64,000 nt of DNA from Viridibacillus sp050279675 (GCF_050279675.1 NZ_JBNNUK010000001.1:310001-374000), one strand, 5' to 3'. Shown: positions 19,230 through 27,629, counted from the first letter of the stretch. A program made the numbers and translations. Notes: generated by a model from the letters alone, not told the origin.

Positions 19230-19690
19230 CCAATAAACAACTACATTTCAGTAACAAAGTGCTCTTATAGCAACGCCCCTTACTTCCATCGTAATCATCC
19301 TTTCTACGGCAAATAATATTGGAGGCTGGTACAGCAACCAAAGTAGGATTAATCTCCCATGAGTACTTCCCGTAAGGGAGCGACATTCTGTGATACACCG
19401 TAGTCGTTGGAGTCAGACTAACGGATGGGCTCTATGGCACCATAGTTCATCGACCTTCCTCTCCCAGCCGTAGAATCAGTATTGACAGGCCCTAACCATT
19501 TTCATTCTCTGTGGTGTTGCGCTGATTTTGCGCTACATGGATGGCTAACGGTGCAGGATAGTTGAAGAAGGATTGGTTGTTAAAGGACTTTAATCACAAG
19601 GAGACAAAAATAAAAAAAATTCAATTTCTCCAAGACCTAAAGGAAAATGAGAAAGACCCTCTGTTTAATCAGGTTCATGTAGAGCCAAAT
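19230..19690. other. G+C-richer, hairpin-rich non-coding stretch; possible mobile-element or RNA remnant
   Basis: No convincing gene lies here on either strand, yet the sequence is noticeably richer in G+C than its surroundings and contains several compact hairpins: CTTCCC-GTAA-GGGAG (GNRA-type tetraloop) near 19365, CTATGG-CA-CCATAG near 19430, and a CGTT..AGT / ACTAACG stem with a two-base bulge near 19405. Downstream, AAGGAG precedes an ATA-initiated 27-codon frame (19612-19692) that lacks a normal start. It could be a structured RNA or the non-coding end of an insertion element that has lost its transposase. I cannot name a family. Confidence 0.35.
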
Positions 19691-19753
19691 TAATTAATAT
19701 ATAATGAAAGTATTACATAAGATATCACCACTTTTCTCGTTCAAATCTGAAAC

Positions 19754-19833
19754 TTAAAAAAGGATTCCTTGAACGGCGTGAACCGTCACGGGATCCTCCT
19801 ATTCCTATTTATCTAGGAGAACTGGGATTTGTT
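19754..19833. repeat. Hairpin repeat, copy 1 (beyond the 3' end of cotH)
   Basis: About 78 bases resembling 21846-21923 in the same orientation. The left part folds as AGGATTCC..ACGG / CCGT..GGGATCCT; the right part contains CTATTCCTA.TTATCTAGGA in both copies with a CTCCTA / TAGGAG stem here. Stem positions differ between copies while pairing is largely kept (AGGAT/ATCCT here, AAGAT/ATTCTT there). It could be a small structured element or MITE-like repeat as well as a terminator. Confidence 0.5.
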
Positions 19834-19848
19834 AGATGATGCAACAAC

Positions 19849-20940
19849 TTAATCTAATGTGTCTAATTTCCCTCTTATATATTTAGACCGTGCTTCAATA
19901 AAGTCCAATATATACTCCGGTTCTTTATCAAATAAATGGATATCGTCTTTTTTATAAGGATCTTTTTGAATATAAGGCCTTATTAAATCATGCATACCTT
20001 GTATTTTCGGTTTCAAATAGCCTACATTAAATTGGTTGTTTAAAATAGCTTCTAGCAAGTTTTTATATTGACATCGAAATGTTTTTACGTCAAGAATCCT
20101 TGCGGTTAGCGTATTAAATCCTTCGATTCGTAAATAGTCCTCCTCCATCACTCTCCCGTTTACATCCCTTCCCCATGTTGCATCGTAATCCCACGGGATG
20201 ATTTCGAATAGCCTCGTTTCGCTATTCTGGTATAGTGCGTAATTATGAACAAAACCATCAAAATTCTGGGTGAAAACAACGCCAGCCAACCAGCGGAGAT
20301 ACTGATCAACATCAAGGTATTTTACAATTTCATTTTCAAATTCAGCTTTTGAAATAGTATTAATTTCAATTATCATTTTTTGTAAATGAAATTCATCTTG
20401 TTCTGTCCCGTGTTTTAGTTCATAGCCAACCTTAAGTGATTTTTTTACTTCTTTATCAAGATCACTCAATAAAGAGAAGTTAGCATCACCATCAACCGCA
20501 TAGAATATTGGTCCTTGAGGAAGTTGTCGATTCGTCAGGAAATACTCATCGACTGATTCTAATTCCAAATAAAGCCCTTCATTTTTTCCATTCAATTTCA
20601 TATATACAAATTGGGACTTTGGCGATAAGCACCCTATTTCATTGAAAAAATCGAGCGATAATTTATTTCTTAATAGAGAAGGATCTTTATATTCTGCGTT
20701 GATATGAATTTCTTTGGCATTTCTATACGTACTTGGCTTATAAAACGAAATGTGATACGACTTCTTTCGAAAATCGCGGATATGGGAGCCACGATAGGCG
20801 ATATCAATATCAAACTTTCTTTTGTTAATTGTTAGCTTGGCAGAGATAGGATCGTCACACCATATATCTTTCCGGAGTTCACTTAAATCTAAAGGATGAA
20901 TATAAAGCTGATATTCAGGTAATTTTTTCCCGTTATCCAC
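19849..20940 (-). CDS. cotH: Spore coat protein kinase CotH
   Basis: 363-aa CotH-family atypical protein kinase, which phosphorylates coat proteins such as CotB and CotG during sporulation. Characteristic stretches are YRGSHIRDFRKKSYHISF (about 49-66), NKLSLDFFNEIGCLSPKSQ (about 92-110), the GLYLELESVDE strand, QNFDGFVHNYALYQN (about 225-239) and the acidic catalytic segment IIPWDYDATWGRDVNGR (about 248-264). Length is normal. The start ATG (MDNGKK) has AGGAAAG upstream on the minus strand. It is divergent from a CotG-like gene whose Thr/Ser/Arg repeats are ideal substrates, the same partnership and arrangement as cotH/cotG in Bacillus subtilis. Confidence 0.9.
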   Translation of the reverse strand: MDNGKKLPEYQLYIHPLDLSELRKDIWCDDPISAKLTINKRKFDIDIAYRGSHIRDFRKKSYHISFYKPSTYRNAKEIHINAEYKDPSLLRNKLSLDFFNEIGCLSPKSQFVYMKLNGKNEGLYLELESVDEYFLTNRQLPQGPIFYAVDGDANFSLLSDLDKEVKKSLKVGYELKHGTEQDEFHLQKMIIEINTISKAEFENEIVKYLDVDQYLRWLAGVVFTQNFDGFVHNYALYQNSETRLFEIIPWDYDATWGRDVNGRVMEEDYLRIEGFNTLTARILDVKTFRCQYKNLLEAILNNQFNVGYLKPKIQGMHDLIRPYIQKDPYKKDDIHLFDKEPEYILDFIEARSKYIRGKLDTLD

Positions 20941-21180
20941 GCCAATTCTTTCCTTTCATTTTTAAATTATTTGTATGAAACAAAAATGTAAGATGCCACA
21001 AAAAGATACAGAAATATATTTTACTTTCGAAAACTATGCGATTGTCTCTAACATTTTAAGTACAACCTCATATCTTACGGATAAGGGAAAGAAAATTGCA
21101 ACAGTACAGATTTGATTCTTCTTGAAAAAGGAATACTCATCTACCTTCTTTCTCTAATAAAGAAGAAAGGAGGTTTGAAT

Positions 21181-21543
21181 ATGTCATTTATACAGAATGC
21201 AGTAGAACGTGCTAACAACGCAGGATTAGGTCACTTCATGAACCAGGATCCTTTTAGTAATGAACGATGCACGAGCAGAGTACGTCGAACATCGCGAAAC
21301 CAACGACGCACGAGCAGAGTACGTCGAACATCGCGAAATCAACGATGCACGAGCAGAGTACGGCGAACATCGCGAAACCAGCGATGCACGAGCAGGGTAC
21401 GTCGAACATCGCGAAACCAACGACGCACGAGCAGAGTACGTCGGACATCACGAAACCGACGACGCACGAGCAGGGTACGTCGAACATCGCGAAATCGACG
21501 ATGCAAGAGAAAAAATTCCTTTTGGAATGACGTATTATTTTAA
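21181..21543 (+). CDS. CotG-like spore coat protein with 13-residue Arg/Ser/Thr repeats
   Basis: 120-aa highly basic protein: a 28-residue N-terminal head (MSFIQNAVERANNAGLGHF), six near-perfect 13-residue repeats of pattern R-(C/R)-T-S-R-V-R-R-T-S-R-N-(Q/R), and a short tail ending SFWNDVLF. The frame is fixed by the ATG after AAGAAAGGAGGTTTGAAT. CotG of B. subtilis is likewise a basic, tandem-repeat outer-coat protein, also built on 13-residue units as I recall, and is multiply phosphorylated by CotH; the divergent cotH gene here supports the assignment. Each repeat has four Ser/Thr residues. Sequence identity to B. subtilis CotG is low, so the call rests on architecture and context. Confidence 0.75.
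   Translation: MSFIQNAVERANNAGLGHFMNQDPFSNERCTSRVRRTSRNQRRTSRVRRTSRNQRCTSRVRRTSRNQRCTSRVRRTSRNQRRTSRVRRTSRNRRRTSRVRRTSRNRRCKRKNSFWNDVLF
21265..21498 (+). repeat. Six tandem 39-bp repeats encoding the CotG-like repeats
   Basis: Units start at 21265, 21304, 21343, 21382, 21421 and 21460, differing by a few bases. Because 39 is a multiple of three and the unit has no stop in any forward frame, all three plus-strand frames stay open across the array; only one is joined to a ribosome site. Confidence 0.92.
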
Positions 21544-21623
21544 AAAACTTCGAGGCGATTTTTCGCTATCTGAAGAGTATGACACTTTATGTTCTTCAAT
21601 GGACTATTGAGTGTGTTCTTGTT

Positions 21624-21657
21624 AAAAAGTTAACTAGTTCTTACTAGTTAACTTTTT
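21624..21657. terminator. Bidirectional terminator after the CotG-like gene
   Basis: AAAAAGTTAACTAGT and ACTAGTTAACTTTTT form a 15-bp perfect hairpin around TCTT. Confidence 0.88.
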
Positions 21658-21845
21658 AGTGTTATTCCTATAGAAATCCAAGTTTGAAAGAAAAATGAAA
21701 GGTAAGCTAGGAGTGGGTTCCTTCTGATCTTTTCTTGTATGTATATTTTTCTGGATGAATGGTTATTGTAGTGTATTTCACGGCATCTTTCAGAATTGTC
21801 TAATTCACTGTAGGCTATTCGCTTTTCCTGTTCCATTCGGGAATT

Positions 21846-21923
21846 CAAAAAAGATTGCTTTAACGGGGTGATCCGTTAGTTGATTCTTCTATTCCTAGTT
21901 ATCTAGGAAAATAGGGAAACATT
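21846..21923. repeat. Hairpin repeat, copy 2 (beyond the CotG-like gene)
   Basis: Second copy of the element at 19754-19833, same orientation. It folds as AAGAT..TAACGG / CCGTTA..ATTCTT plus TTCCTAG-TTAT-CTAGGAA. The two copies bracket the cotH/cotG-like pair. Confidence 0.5.
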
Positions 21924-22243
21924 TGCCGTCCTTCGTTAAACCGTATTGGAGCTACCATTTTTTAACTCTCTTCATAGAGTATAATATAGGCTATTCATAA
22001 TTAATAAAAAGTCTTAGACTAATACCCATGTTTTGGATCTTTGCATGGAATGATTTTGAATTGTTCCGTAAATCGCCATCTATACAGCCACACGCCAATT
22101 GGCATCTAACCAATTATCATTCCCTTGATCGGATGTTATGAATTAAACGTATATAAAAATGTATTCGATTTTGGCGTGAATTGAAACATTAATAAAATTA
22201 TTCTTCAACTATCGGGGCAAGTTAGTATAATAATTATTTCAAA

Positions 22244-22378
22244 GAAAGTTTACAAATGTTGAATTATTTTCAGTAGAAGATATACCTCAACACTTCAAAC
22301 AATTCAAAGAGGCATTCGGTCCATTAAATGATTATAATAAAAATTCAGGCGCTGTTCTAAATGATTGTTGCTTTTGAT
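22244..22378 (+). other. Short coding-like remnant in a gene-free stretch
   Basis: In one plus-strand frame the sequence reads FTNVELFSVEDIPQHFKQFK then EAFGPLNDYNKNSGAVLND and a stop, with no start codon or ribosome site. It has protein-like composition but I recognise no family. The remaining bases between 21924 and 22529 hold nothing else I can support. Confidence 0.3.
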
Positions 22379-22529
22379 ATATTTTTTGCTGAATATTAAA
22401 TATTACGGGTTATTATTCCCACCTACACCTACACAGGTAGTTAATATCAAAAAGTAGTAATCAAGGCTTTTAATAAGTTAGAATGAATATATGTGTGAAA
22501 CAGTGAAAAGAATGTAGGTGACTATTACT

Positions 22530-23822
22530 ATGAAAATTCGGTTAGGAATAATAGGCGTTGAAGATAATTACAAATTGGTGGAATCTGTTGCAAAGGAGAA
22601 TTCAAAGTTCATTACTTCTTCATTTAGCCACTCTACTGAAGAAGAGATTATCGATATTTTGGAGACACATCAAAATGATGTCGATATGTGGCTTTTTTCA
22701 GGATATATTACATATAATACTGCAAGACTATCTGGGAAAAGCACTAAGCCTATGTTTTTTGTCACACTCAAGGGCTCTTGTTTGTACAAAGCTTTGTACC
22801 ACGCATTATATGAAGATAAAATGCACATTAATGATCTGAGCTTTGATTGTTTTACTCCATCTCAGATAAAACAAATTGCTGAAGAGTTAGGTTCTAACTT
22901 TAACCCAGACTATTTAAAACAGTATGTGAACTCATTCGATTTGATTGTAGAACACCACTTTGAGTTATGGAAAAAAGGAATGACAAAGGCAGCTGTTACT
23001 TGTATATGGGATGTGTCAAACAAGCTAAAAAAACTCGGTGTACCGGTATTTCGCGTGAACCCAACAAAAACAGAAATTGAATCTGCGTTGAATATGGCAC
23101 TTCTTTCACATGAAATGTTGATATTTAAAAACAGACAAATCGCGGTACAGTTGTTTGAAGTAGCTGTACTTACTGGTTTATCGATGGATATGTACTCGTC
23201 GGATGAATTATATCAGAAGGAAATACAAATAACACAAAAGTTACTCAACTATACGAAAAAAATCCAAGGATCACTAAAAAAAGCAGCTTCCGGTCGATAC
23301 GTCATTTTCTCAACGCGAGGTGCACTTTCAAAAATAACTCAAGATTTTACGGAAGTTCCAGATATAGCGGAAATCCATCGACTTAGTCAACTAAGTGTGA
23401 CATGCGGCATAGGATTCGGCCAATCGGTATTTGAGGCAGAAATTCACGCAGGTAAAGCTTTAATTCATGCGAAGGAATATGGAAACGGAACCTGGATGGT
23501 TTTCTTGGATAAGAAAATGATTAAGGGGCCATTAGGGAAACTTGAAAAAAATAAGTACTTTTATGGATCAAAGCAATTCCAAACGATTAGTGAACTAACA
23601 TCATTAAGCGTTTCTACAATAAATAAAGTTGATTCAATTCTAGAAACAATAGGTAAGACAGAAATCACCGCAAATGAGCTTGCACAGCATATGGAAATCA
23701 TTCCAAGAAGTGCACGTAGGATAATCGTGCAACTTATGAAAAAAGGGTTTGCAAGAGAGATTGCGGAAGAAACTCCTCATCCTCGAGGACGTCCAAGAAA
23801 AATATATCAAATCACATTGTAA
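22530..23822 (+). CDS. Transcriptional regulator with degenerate GGDEF-like region and C-terminal HTH
   Basis: 430-aa cytoplasmic protein. The N-terminal half (about 1-190) resembles a periplasmic-binding-type or PrpR-like sensory fold (RLGIIGVEDNYKLVESVAKE). A middle region has a nucleotidyl-cyclase-like helix, CGIGFGQSVFEAEIHAGKAL followed by IHAKEYG, without an intact GGDEF motif. The C-terminal ~90 residues form a winged helix: TISELTSLSVSTINKVDSIL, TANELAQHMEIIPRSARRII and the basic HPRGRPRKIYQI end. Start: ATG with TAGGTGA upstream. Two palindromic sites lie between it and the amidotransferase-transporter-hydrolase operon it precedes, so it probably controls that operon. The inducer is unknown. 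Confidence 0.72.
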   Translation: MKIRLGIIGVEDNYKLVESVAKENSKFITSSFSHSTEEEIIDILETHQNDVDMWLFSGYITYNTARLSGKSTKPMFFVTLKGSCLYKALYHALYEDKMHINDLSFDCFTPSQIKQIAEELGSNFNPDYLKQYVNSFDLIVEHHFELWKKGMTKAAVTCIWDVSNKLKKLGVPVFRVNPTKTEIESALNMALLSHEMLIFKNRQIAVQLFEVAVLTGLSMDMYSSDELYQKEIQITQKLLNYTKKIQGSLKKAASGRYVIFSTRGALSKITQDFTEVPDIAEIHRLSQLSVTCGIGFGQSVFEAEIHAGKALIHAKEYGNGTWMVFLDKKMIKGPLGKLEKNKYFYGSKQFQTISELTSLSVSTINKVDSILETIGKTEITANELAQHMEIIPRSARRIIVQLMKKGFAREIAEETPHPRGRPRKIYQITL

Positions 23823-23855
23823 CAGGATGATACCCAAGCATCCTGTTTTTTTGTA
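23823..23855 (+). terminator. Rho-independent terminator after the regulator
   Basis: CAGGATG and CATCCTG pair around ATACCCAAG and are followed by TTTTTTT. Confidence 0.85.
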
Positions 23856-23949
23856 TGCACAGAATGTCCAAATCATCTCTTGTGTTAATGTTCCGATGGA
23901 TGGGAACCCCACCTAATTCTTTATTATATAATTTTCTGAATATTTAACC

Positions 23950-23978
23950 TTGACTGATAATAATGGCTGGTCTAAAAT
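23950..23978 (+). promoter_or_regulatory. Sigma-A-type promoter of the amidotransferase operon
   Basis: TTGACT (-35) and TAAAAT (-10) separated by exactly 17 bases, 80 bases before the first gene. The predicted transcription start falls inside the first palindrome at 23981. Confidence 0.65.
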
Positions 23979-23980
23979 CA

Positions 23981-24023
23981 TTTTAAGACATGACCTTAAA
24001 TAATTTTAGGTCATGACCTAAAA
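23981..24023. promoter_or_regulatory. Paired palindromic operator sites
   Basis: TTTTAGGTCATGACCTAAAA at 24004-24023 is a perfect 20-bp palindrome; TTTTAAGACATGACCTTAAA at 23981-24000 is an imperfect version 23 bp upstream (centre to centre, about two helical turns). They overlap and follow the predicted start site, a repressor-like position. The winged-helix regulator encoded just upstream is the obvious candidate to bind them. Confidence 0.7.
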
Positions 24024-24058
24024 ACAAGGTTTCTTACAAAAACCAGGAGGAGACGTGA

Positions 24059-24817
24059 ATGAGAATTTATTGCTTGCAAAATGAACCTTTAGCAGGACTT
24101 GGAGCAATTGAAAATTGGATTAGTAAAAAAGGATATTTAGTTACCACTACTCAAGTTTATAAGGATAACCATTTTCTTTCTCAAGATGACTATGACTTGC
24201 TCATTATTTTAGGTGGATCAATGGGAGCGTACGAGAAGGAGAAATACCCGTGGTTACAGTTGGAAAAAGATTATATTTCAGAGGCAATTCGCAAAAAGAA
24301 ACATGTATTGGGAATCTGTTTGGGGGCTCAGTTGATCGCAAGTGCTTTGGGGAGCCCTGTTTACCCTCATACGGTCAAAGAATTCGGCTGGTGTCAGTTG
24401 AAACGTACAAAAAAAGGAGAATTCATGCAGCTTTTTGATAGTTTCCCAGAAACATTTTCGGTTTTTGAATTTCATGGGGATACGTACGATTTGCCACAGG
24501 GAGCTGTTCACCTAGCCGAAAGCAATGCATGTTTGAACCAAGCATTTATCTACGAAAATCGAGTCATAGGGCTGCAATTTCACCCTGAATTTACAGAAAA
24601 CATGATTAATCAGCTTGTTGAAACATTCGGTCATGAATGGACTGATGGGAGGTCTATTCAAAAACCTGAGGAGTTTGTTGACCGAAGCAATCTGGTTGAG
24701 GGGGCACATGCTCTTTTGTTTACCTTGTTAGAAAACATCGACAAGAACTATCAACAAGAATTAAGAGAAAACGACACCAAGAATGGGAGGGAAGGAAAAT
24801 ATGATATCAAAACGTAA
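24059..24817 (+). CDS. Class I glutamine amidotransferase
   Basis: 252-aa GMP-synthase-like glutaminase-domain protein. The oxyanion and strand region is LLIILGGSMGAYEKEKYPWL (about 46-65), the nucleophile is in LGICLGAQLIASALG (about 84-98, Cys), and the His/Glu pair is in LQFHPEFTE (about 178-186); FHGDTYDLP matches the family. It may hydrolyse gamma-glutamyl amides or glutamine, as in YfeJ/GuaA-like and PuuD-related groups. ATG follows AGGAGGAGACGTGA. First gene of an operon with an MFS transporter, whose start lies inside this gene's last codons, and an M20 hydrolase; together they suggest uptake and breakdown of an amidated or glutamylated substrate. Confidence 0.82.
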   Translation: MRIYCLQNEPLAGLGAIENWISKKGYLVTTTQVYKDNHFLSQDDYDLLIILGGSMGAYEKEKYPWLQLEKDYISEAIRKKKHVLGICLGAQLIASALGSPVYPHTVKEFGWCQLKRTKKGEFMQLFDSFPETFSVFEFHGDTYDLPQGAVHLAESNACLNQAFIYENRVIGLQFHPEFTENMINQLVETFGHEWTDGRSIQKPEEFVDRSNLVEGAHALLFTLLENIDKNYQQELRENDTKNGREGKYDIKT

Positions 24818-26039
24818 AAGAAATTGGATATTAGCTTTACTTTTTCTAGGATGGTCGTTAGGGAATCTTGATCGCTACATAATGAATTTCGCGGTTTTGT
24901 ACATTACGCAAGATTTACATTTAAGTGCATCTGCTACCGGAATGTTGCTTAGTAGTTTCTTTGCCGGTTATGCAATAATGCAACTTCCAGCGGGGTGGCT
25001 GGCAGACCGATTTGGTCCTAGGAGGGTTCTCCTTGCGGCAGTCGTTGTTTGGTCGATTTTTACCGTACTGACCGGTGCGGCATGGTCCCTAGCTTCTATG
25101 CTTGTGATTCGTTTCTTTTTTGGTATCGGTGAAGGAGGGTTTCAGCCTGCATGCGGAAAAACAATTACGCTTCTGTATCCTAAAGATGCACAGGCTAGAG
25201 CCATGTCTATCGTATTGTCATCAAGTGGGTTAATGTCCTTAATTATCCCCATTGCCTCCATAGCAATGCTTACTACAATCGGATGGCGCATGATGTTTGT
25301 CATAATGGGAGTAGCAGGTGCCATTGTTGCGGTCCTATATTGGTATTTCATTAGAACTCCTGAAAGAAATGAGGAGGATACAGAGATTTCCATCGCTGCC
25401 TCGAGGGAGCAAGGTGTTTTCCGTTCATTGCTTAAAACGCCATTAGTCTGGAGTTTATTTGTTGCTTCTTACAGCCTTTATGCAGTGAACTGGGGACTTG
25501 CAACCTGGTTACCGACCTATTTGGTAAAAGTTCGCGGCATGGACTTAATTTCTCTTGGTTGGATTCAGACTATTCCGGCAATCGCTATGCTTTTGGGAAT
25601 GTTATTAAGCGGTTACATTCTTGATAAGCTACCAAAAGGTACTGAAAGAATCGTAGGTAGTATATGTTGTGTATGCATTGGGATACTGCTGTACCTCATG
25701 TATTCCGCGACAAGCGTGACCATTTTTGTTACGTACCAAACGATCGTAGTCCTTGTCCTTTCCCTTCTTCTTCTGCTATTACCAGCAATTATGATGAAGC
25801 GATTGCCGTCTTCTGTAATGGGTACAGCTGGGGGGCTTGTAAATACTGGTGGGCAGTTAGCTGGCTTTATCACTCCTATGGCCATTGGATTTATTGTTGA
25901 CGCATTCAATGGCTCATTTGACGCAGCATTTTGGATGTTAATCGGATTCGCCGTTCTCGGCATGTTGGCAATATTGTCAATGAATTTTAGTAAAGGAGCT
26001 CTGTTGAACCAAACAACAAAGGAGTCTTTGACTGCTTGA
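24801..26039 (+). CDS. MFS transporter (ACS/anion-cation symporter type)
   Basis: 412-aa major facilitator with about 12 membrane helices. It shows the opening WSLGNLDRYIMNFAVLYIT (the Asp-Arg-Tyr in helix 1 is typical of the anion:cation symporter group), the loop 2-3 motif GWLADRFGPRRV (about 69-80), and GIGEGGFQPACGKTI (about 109-123) typical of ACS transporters for organic anions. The ATG (MISKRK) follows GGGAGGGAAGG and overlaps the amidotransferase gene by 17 bases, indicating coupling. The likely cargo is the acylated amino acid or glutamyl compound handled by the neighbouring hydrolase (inference). Confidence 0.85.
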   Translation: MISKRKRNWILALLFLGWSLGNLDRYIMNFAVLYITQDLHLSASATGMLLSSFFAGYAIMQLPAGWLADRFGPRRVLLAAVVVWSIFTVLTGAAWSLASMLVIRFFFGIGEGGFQPACGKTITLLYPKDAQARAMSIVLSSSGLMSLIIPIASIAMLTTIGWRMMFVIMGVAGAIVAVLYWYFIRTPERNEEDTEISIAASREQGVFRSLLKTPLVWSLFVASYSLYAVNWGLATWLPTYLVKVRGMDLISLGWIQTIPAIAMLLGMLLSGYILDKLPKGTERIVGSICCVCIGILLYLMYSATSVTIFVTYQTIVVLVLSLLLLLLPAIMMKRLPSSVMGTAGGLVNTGGQLAGFITPMAIGFIVDAFNGSFDAAFWMLIGFAVLGMLAILSMNFSKGALLNQTTKESLTA

Positions 26040-26068
26040 TATATTACTAGAAATGGAGAGGATTATTT

Positions 26069-27442
26069 ATGGAATTGCAAAAACTTATCTCAGATTTGGT
26101 CGAACAAAAAAGAGATAAAACAATTGAGCTTAGTGATAAAGTTTGGGAGACACCAGAGATTTACTTTCAAGAGTACAAATCTTCGGAGTATATCATTCAT
26201 GCATTGGAGACAGAAGGATTTCAGGTTGAAAAAGAAGTTGCTGGACTTAAAACAGCATTTATTGGGACATTTGGAAGTGGAAAACCCGTCGTCGCTATTT
26301 TAGGAGAATTCGATGCGTTACCAGCGTTAAGTCAGAAAAAAGGACTTACTGTAAGTGACCCAGTAGTTCAAGATGGTCATGGGCATGGTTGCGGCCATAA
26401 TCTGCTAGGAGCGGGTGCTTTTGCTGCTGCCGTTGCCATCAAAGATTACATGGAAAAAAAAGAATTGCAAGGGACAGTTCGATACTACGGTTGTCCCGCT
26501 GAAGAAAATGGCGGTGGGAAGACGATTATGGCTCGCGAGGGTTTGTTTGATGATGTAGATTTTGCTCTTTCCTGGCATCCGTTTAGCATTCCTAGTATTA
26601 TGAATGTCAGCTCGCTTGCTAATTACAGTGTAGTTTGCAAGTATACAGGGGTAAGCTCGCATGCTGCTGCTTCTCCTCATTTGGGACGAAGTGCACTAGA
26701 TGCTGTGGAATTGATGAATGTCGGCGTCAACTACCTAAGAGAGCATATTATACCTGAGGCAAGGGTTCATTACGCTGTCACTAACACAGGCGGGGCTTCG
26801 CCAAATGTCGTACAAGCGAATGCAGAAGTTGCTTATTTTATCCGGGCCCCTAAATTGCGCCAAGCAGAAGAGATCATTGAGCGTGTACACAACATTGCAA
26901 AAGGTGCAGCATTGATGACAGGAACAACTGTCGAATTCATAGTACAAGGCACTGTATCGAACTTGATACCGAATACCGTATTAGCAGATGTGATGCACAA
27001 AAATTTAGAAGCTGTTGGAGTTCCTTTTTATGATGAATTTGATCAACAATTTGCGAGAGAAATTCAAAACACGCTTTCTGGAGAAGAAGTAAGGGCGGCT
27101 TTGGCAATATGCGATAGAGCAACTGCGAAGCAACTAGAAGGGAAAGCTATTGCAGACATCGTTCCACCTTTCGGTATGGAGGCTACATTAGCGGGGTCCA
27201 CTGATGTAGGAAATGTGAGTTGGGTTACTCCAACTATGCAATGCGGGACTGCTTGTTTCGCGCTTGGAACCCCCCTTCACACCTGGCAAGTGGTTTCACA
27301 AGGTGCAATGCCTATCGCTCATAAAGGTATGCTTCAGGCAGGAAAAGTAATGGCATGCACAGCAATTGAGATCATGCAGAATCCTGATATTATAGAACAA
27401 GCAAAATCAGAATTGAAAGATCGATTGGAAGAAGAAGCGTAA
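26069..27442 (+). CDS. M20 family amidohydrolase (AbgB-like)
   Basis: 457-aa M20-type metallo-amidohydrolase related to AbgB, a p-aminobenzoyl-glutamate hydrolase subunit, and other carboxypeptidase-like acylases. Metal-site segments are ILGEFDALPAL (about 78-88), DGHGHGCGHNLLGAGAFAAA (about 105-124), YGCPAEENGGGK (about 142-153, catalytic Glu) and a distal His in CFALGTPLHTWQVVSQG. A lid or dimerisation domain lies between about 190 and 310. It follows the transporter by 29 bases with a GGAGAGG site. Hydrolysis of an imported amide is the likely role; whether the substrate is a folate fragment is not shown by the sequence. Confidence 0.84.
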   Translation: MELQKLISDLVEQKRDKTIELSDKVWETPEIYFQEYKSSEYIIHALETEGFQVEKEVAGLKTAFIGTFGSGKPVVAILGEFDALPALSQKKGLTVSDPVVQDGHGHGCGHNLLGAGAFAAAVAIKDYMEKKELQGTVRYYGCPAEENGGGKTIMAREGLFDDVDFALSWHPFSIPSIMNVSSLANYSVVCKYTGVSSHAAASPHLGRSALDAVELMNVGVNYLREHIIPEARVHYAVTNTGGASPNVVQANAEVAYFIRAPKLRQAEEIIERVHNIAKGAALMTGTTVEFIVQGTVSNLIPNTVLADVMHKNLEAVGVPFYDEFDQQFAREIQNTLSGEEVRAALAICDRATAKQLEGKAIADIVPPFGMEATLAGSTDVGNVSWVTPTMQCGTACFALGTPLHTWQVVSQGAMPIAHKGMLQAGKVMACTAIEIMQNPDIIEQAKSELKDRLEEEA

Positions 27443-27565
27443 ACTTAACTTGTCTTTTATTCGAAAAATTCACTGATTTCAAATCGTCATGCAAGAAATG
27501 AGAACGGCGATAATGTGAGAGTGGCCGGTGAAAAATCAACAAGGTTGTTGTAAATAACAAAGTGA

Positions 27566-27614
27566 AATGGATAGAGATTCAGATATTTTCTGAGAGCTCT
27601 ATCCATTCTTTTTT
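27566..27614 (+). terminator. Terminator of the amidohydrolase operon
   Basis: AATGGATAGAG and CTCTATCCATT pair with an 21-base loop and are followed by CTTTTTT. Confidence 0.75.
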
Positions 27615-27629
27615 ACTAATAAAATGTGT

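Noticed and set aside
21254..21487. Minus-strand frames with CSCVVGFAMFDV repeats
   Set aside because: Antisense shadows of the repeat array, no start signals.
21265..21498. CRISPR-like array
   Set aside because: Units are contiguous with no spacers and encode a protein repeat; no cas genes seen anywhere in the window.
21260..21610. 116-codon frame (DARAEYVEHRE repeats) overlapping the CotG-like gene
   Set aside because: An alternate reading of the same 39-bp repeats without a ribosome site; the frame with the AAAGGAGG site and the CotH context was preferred.
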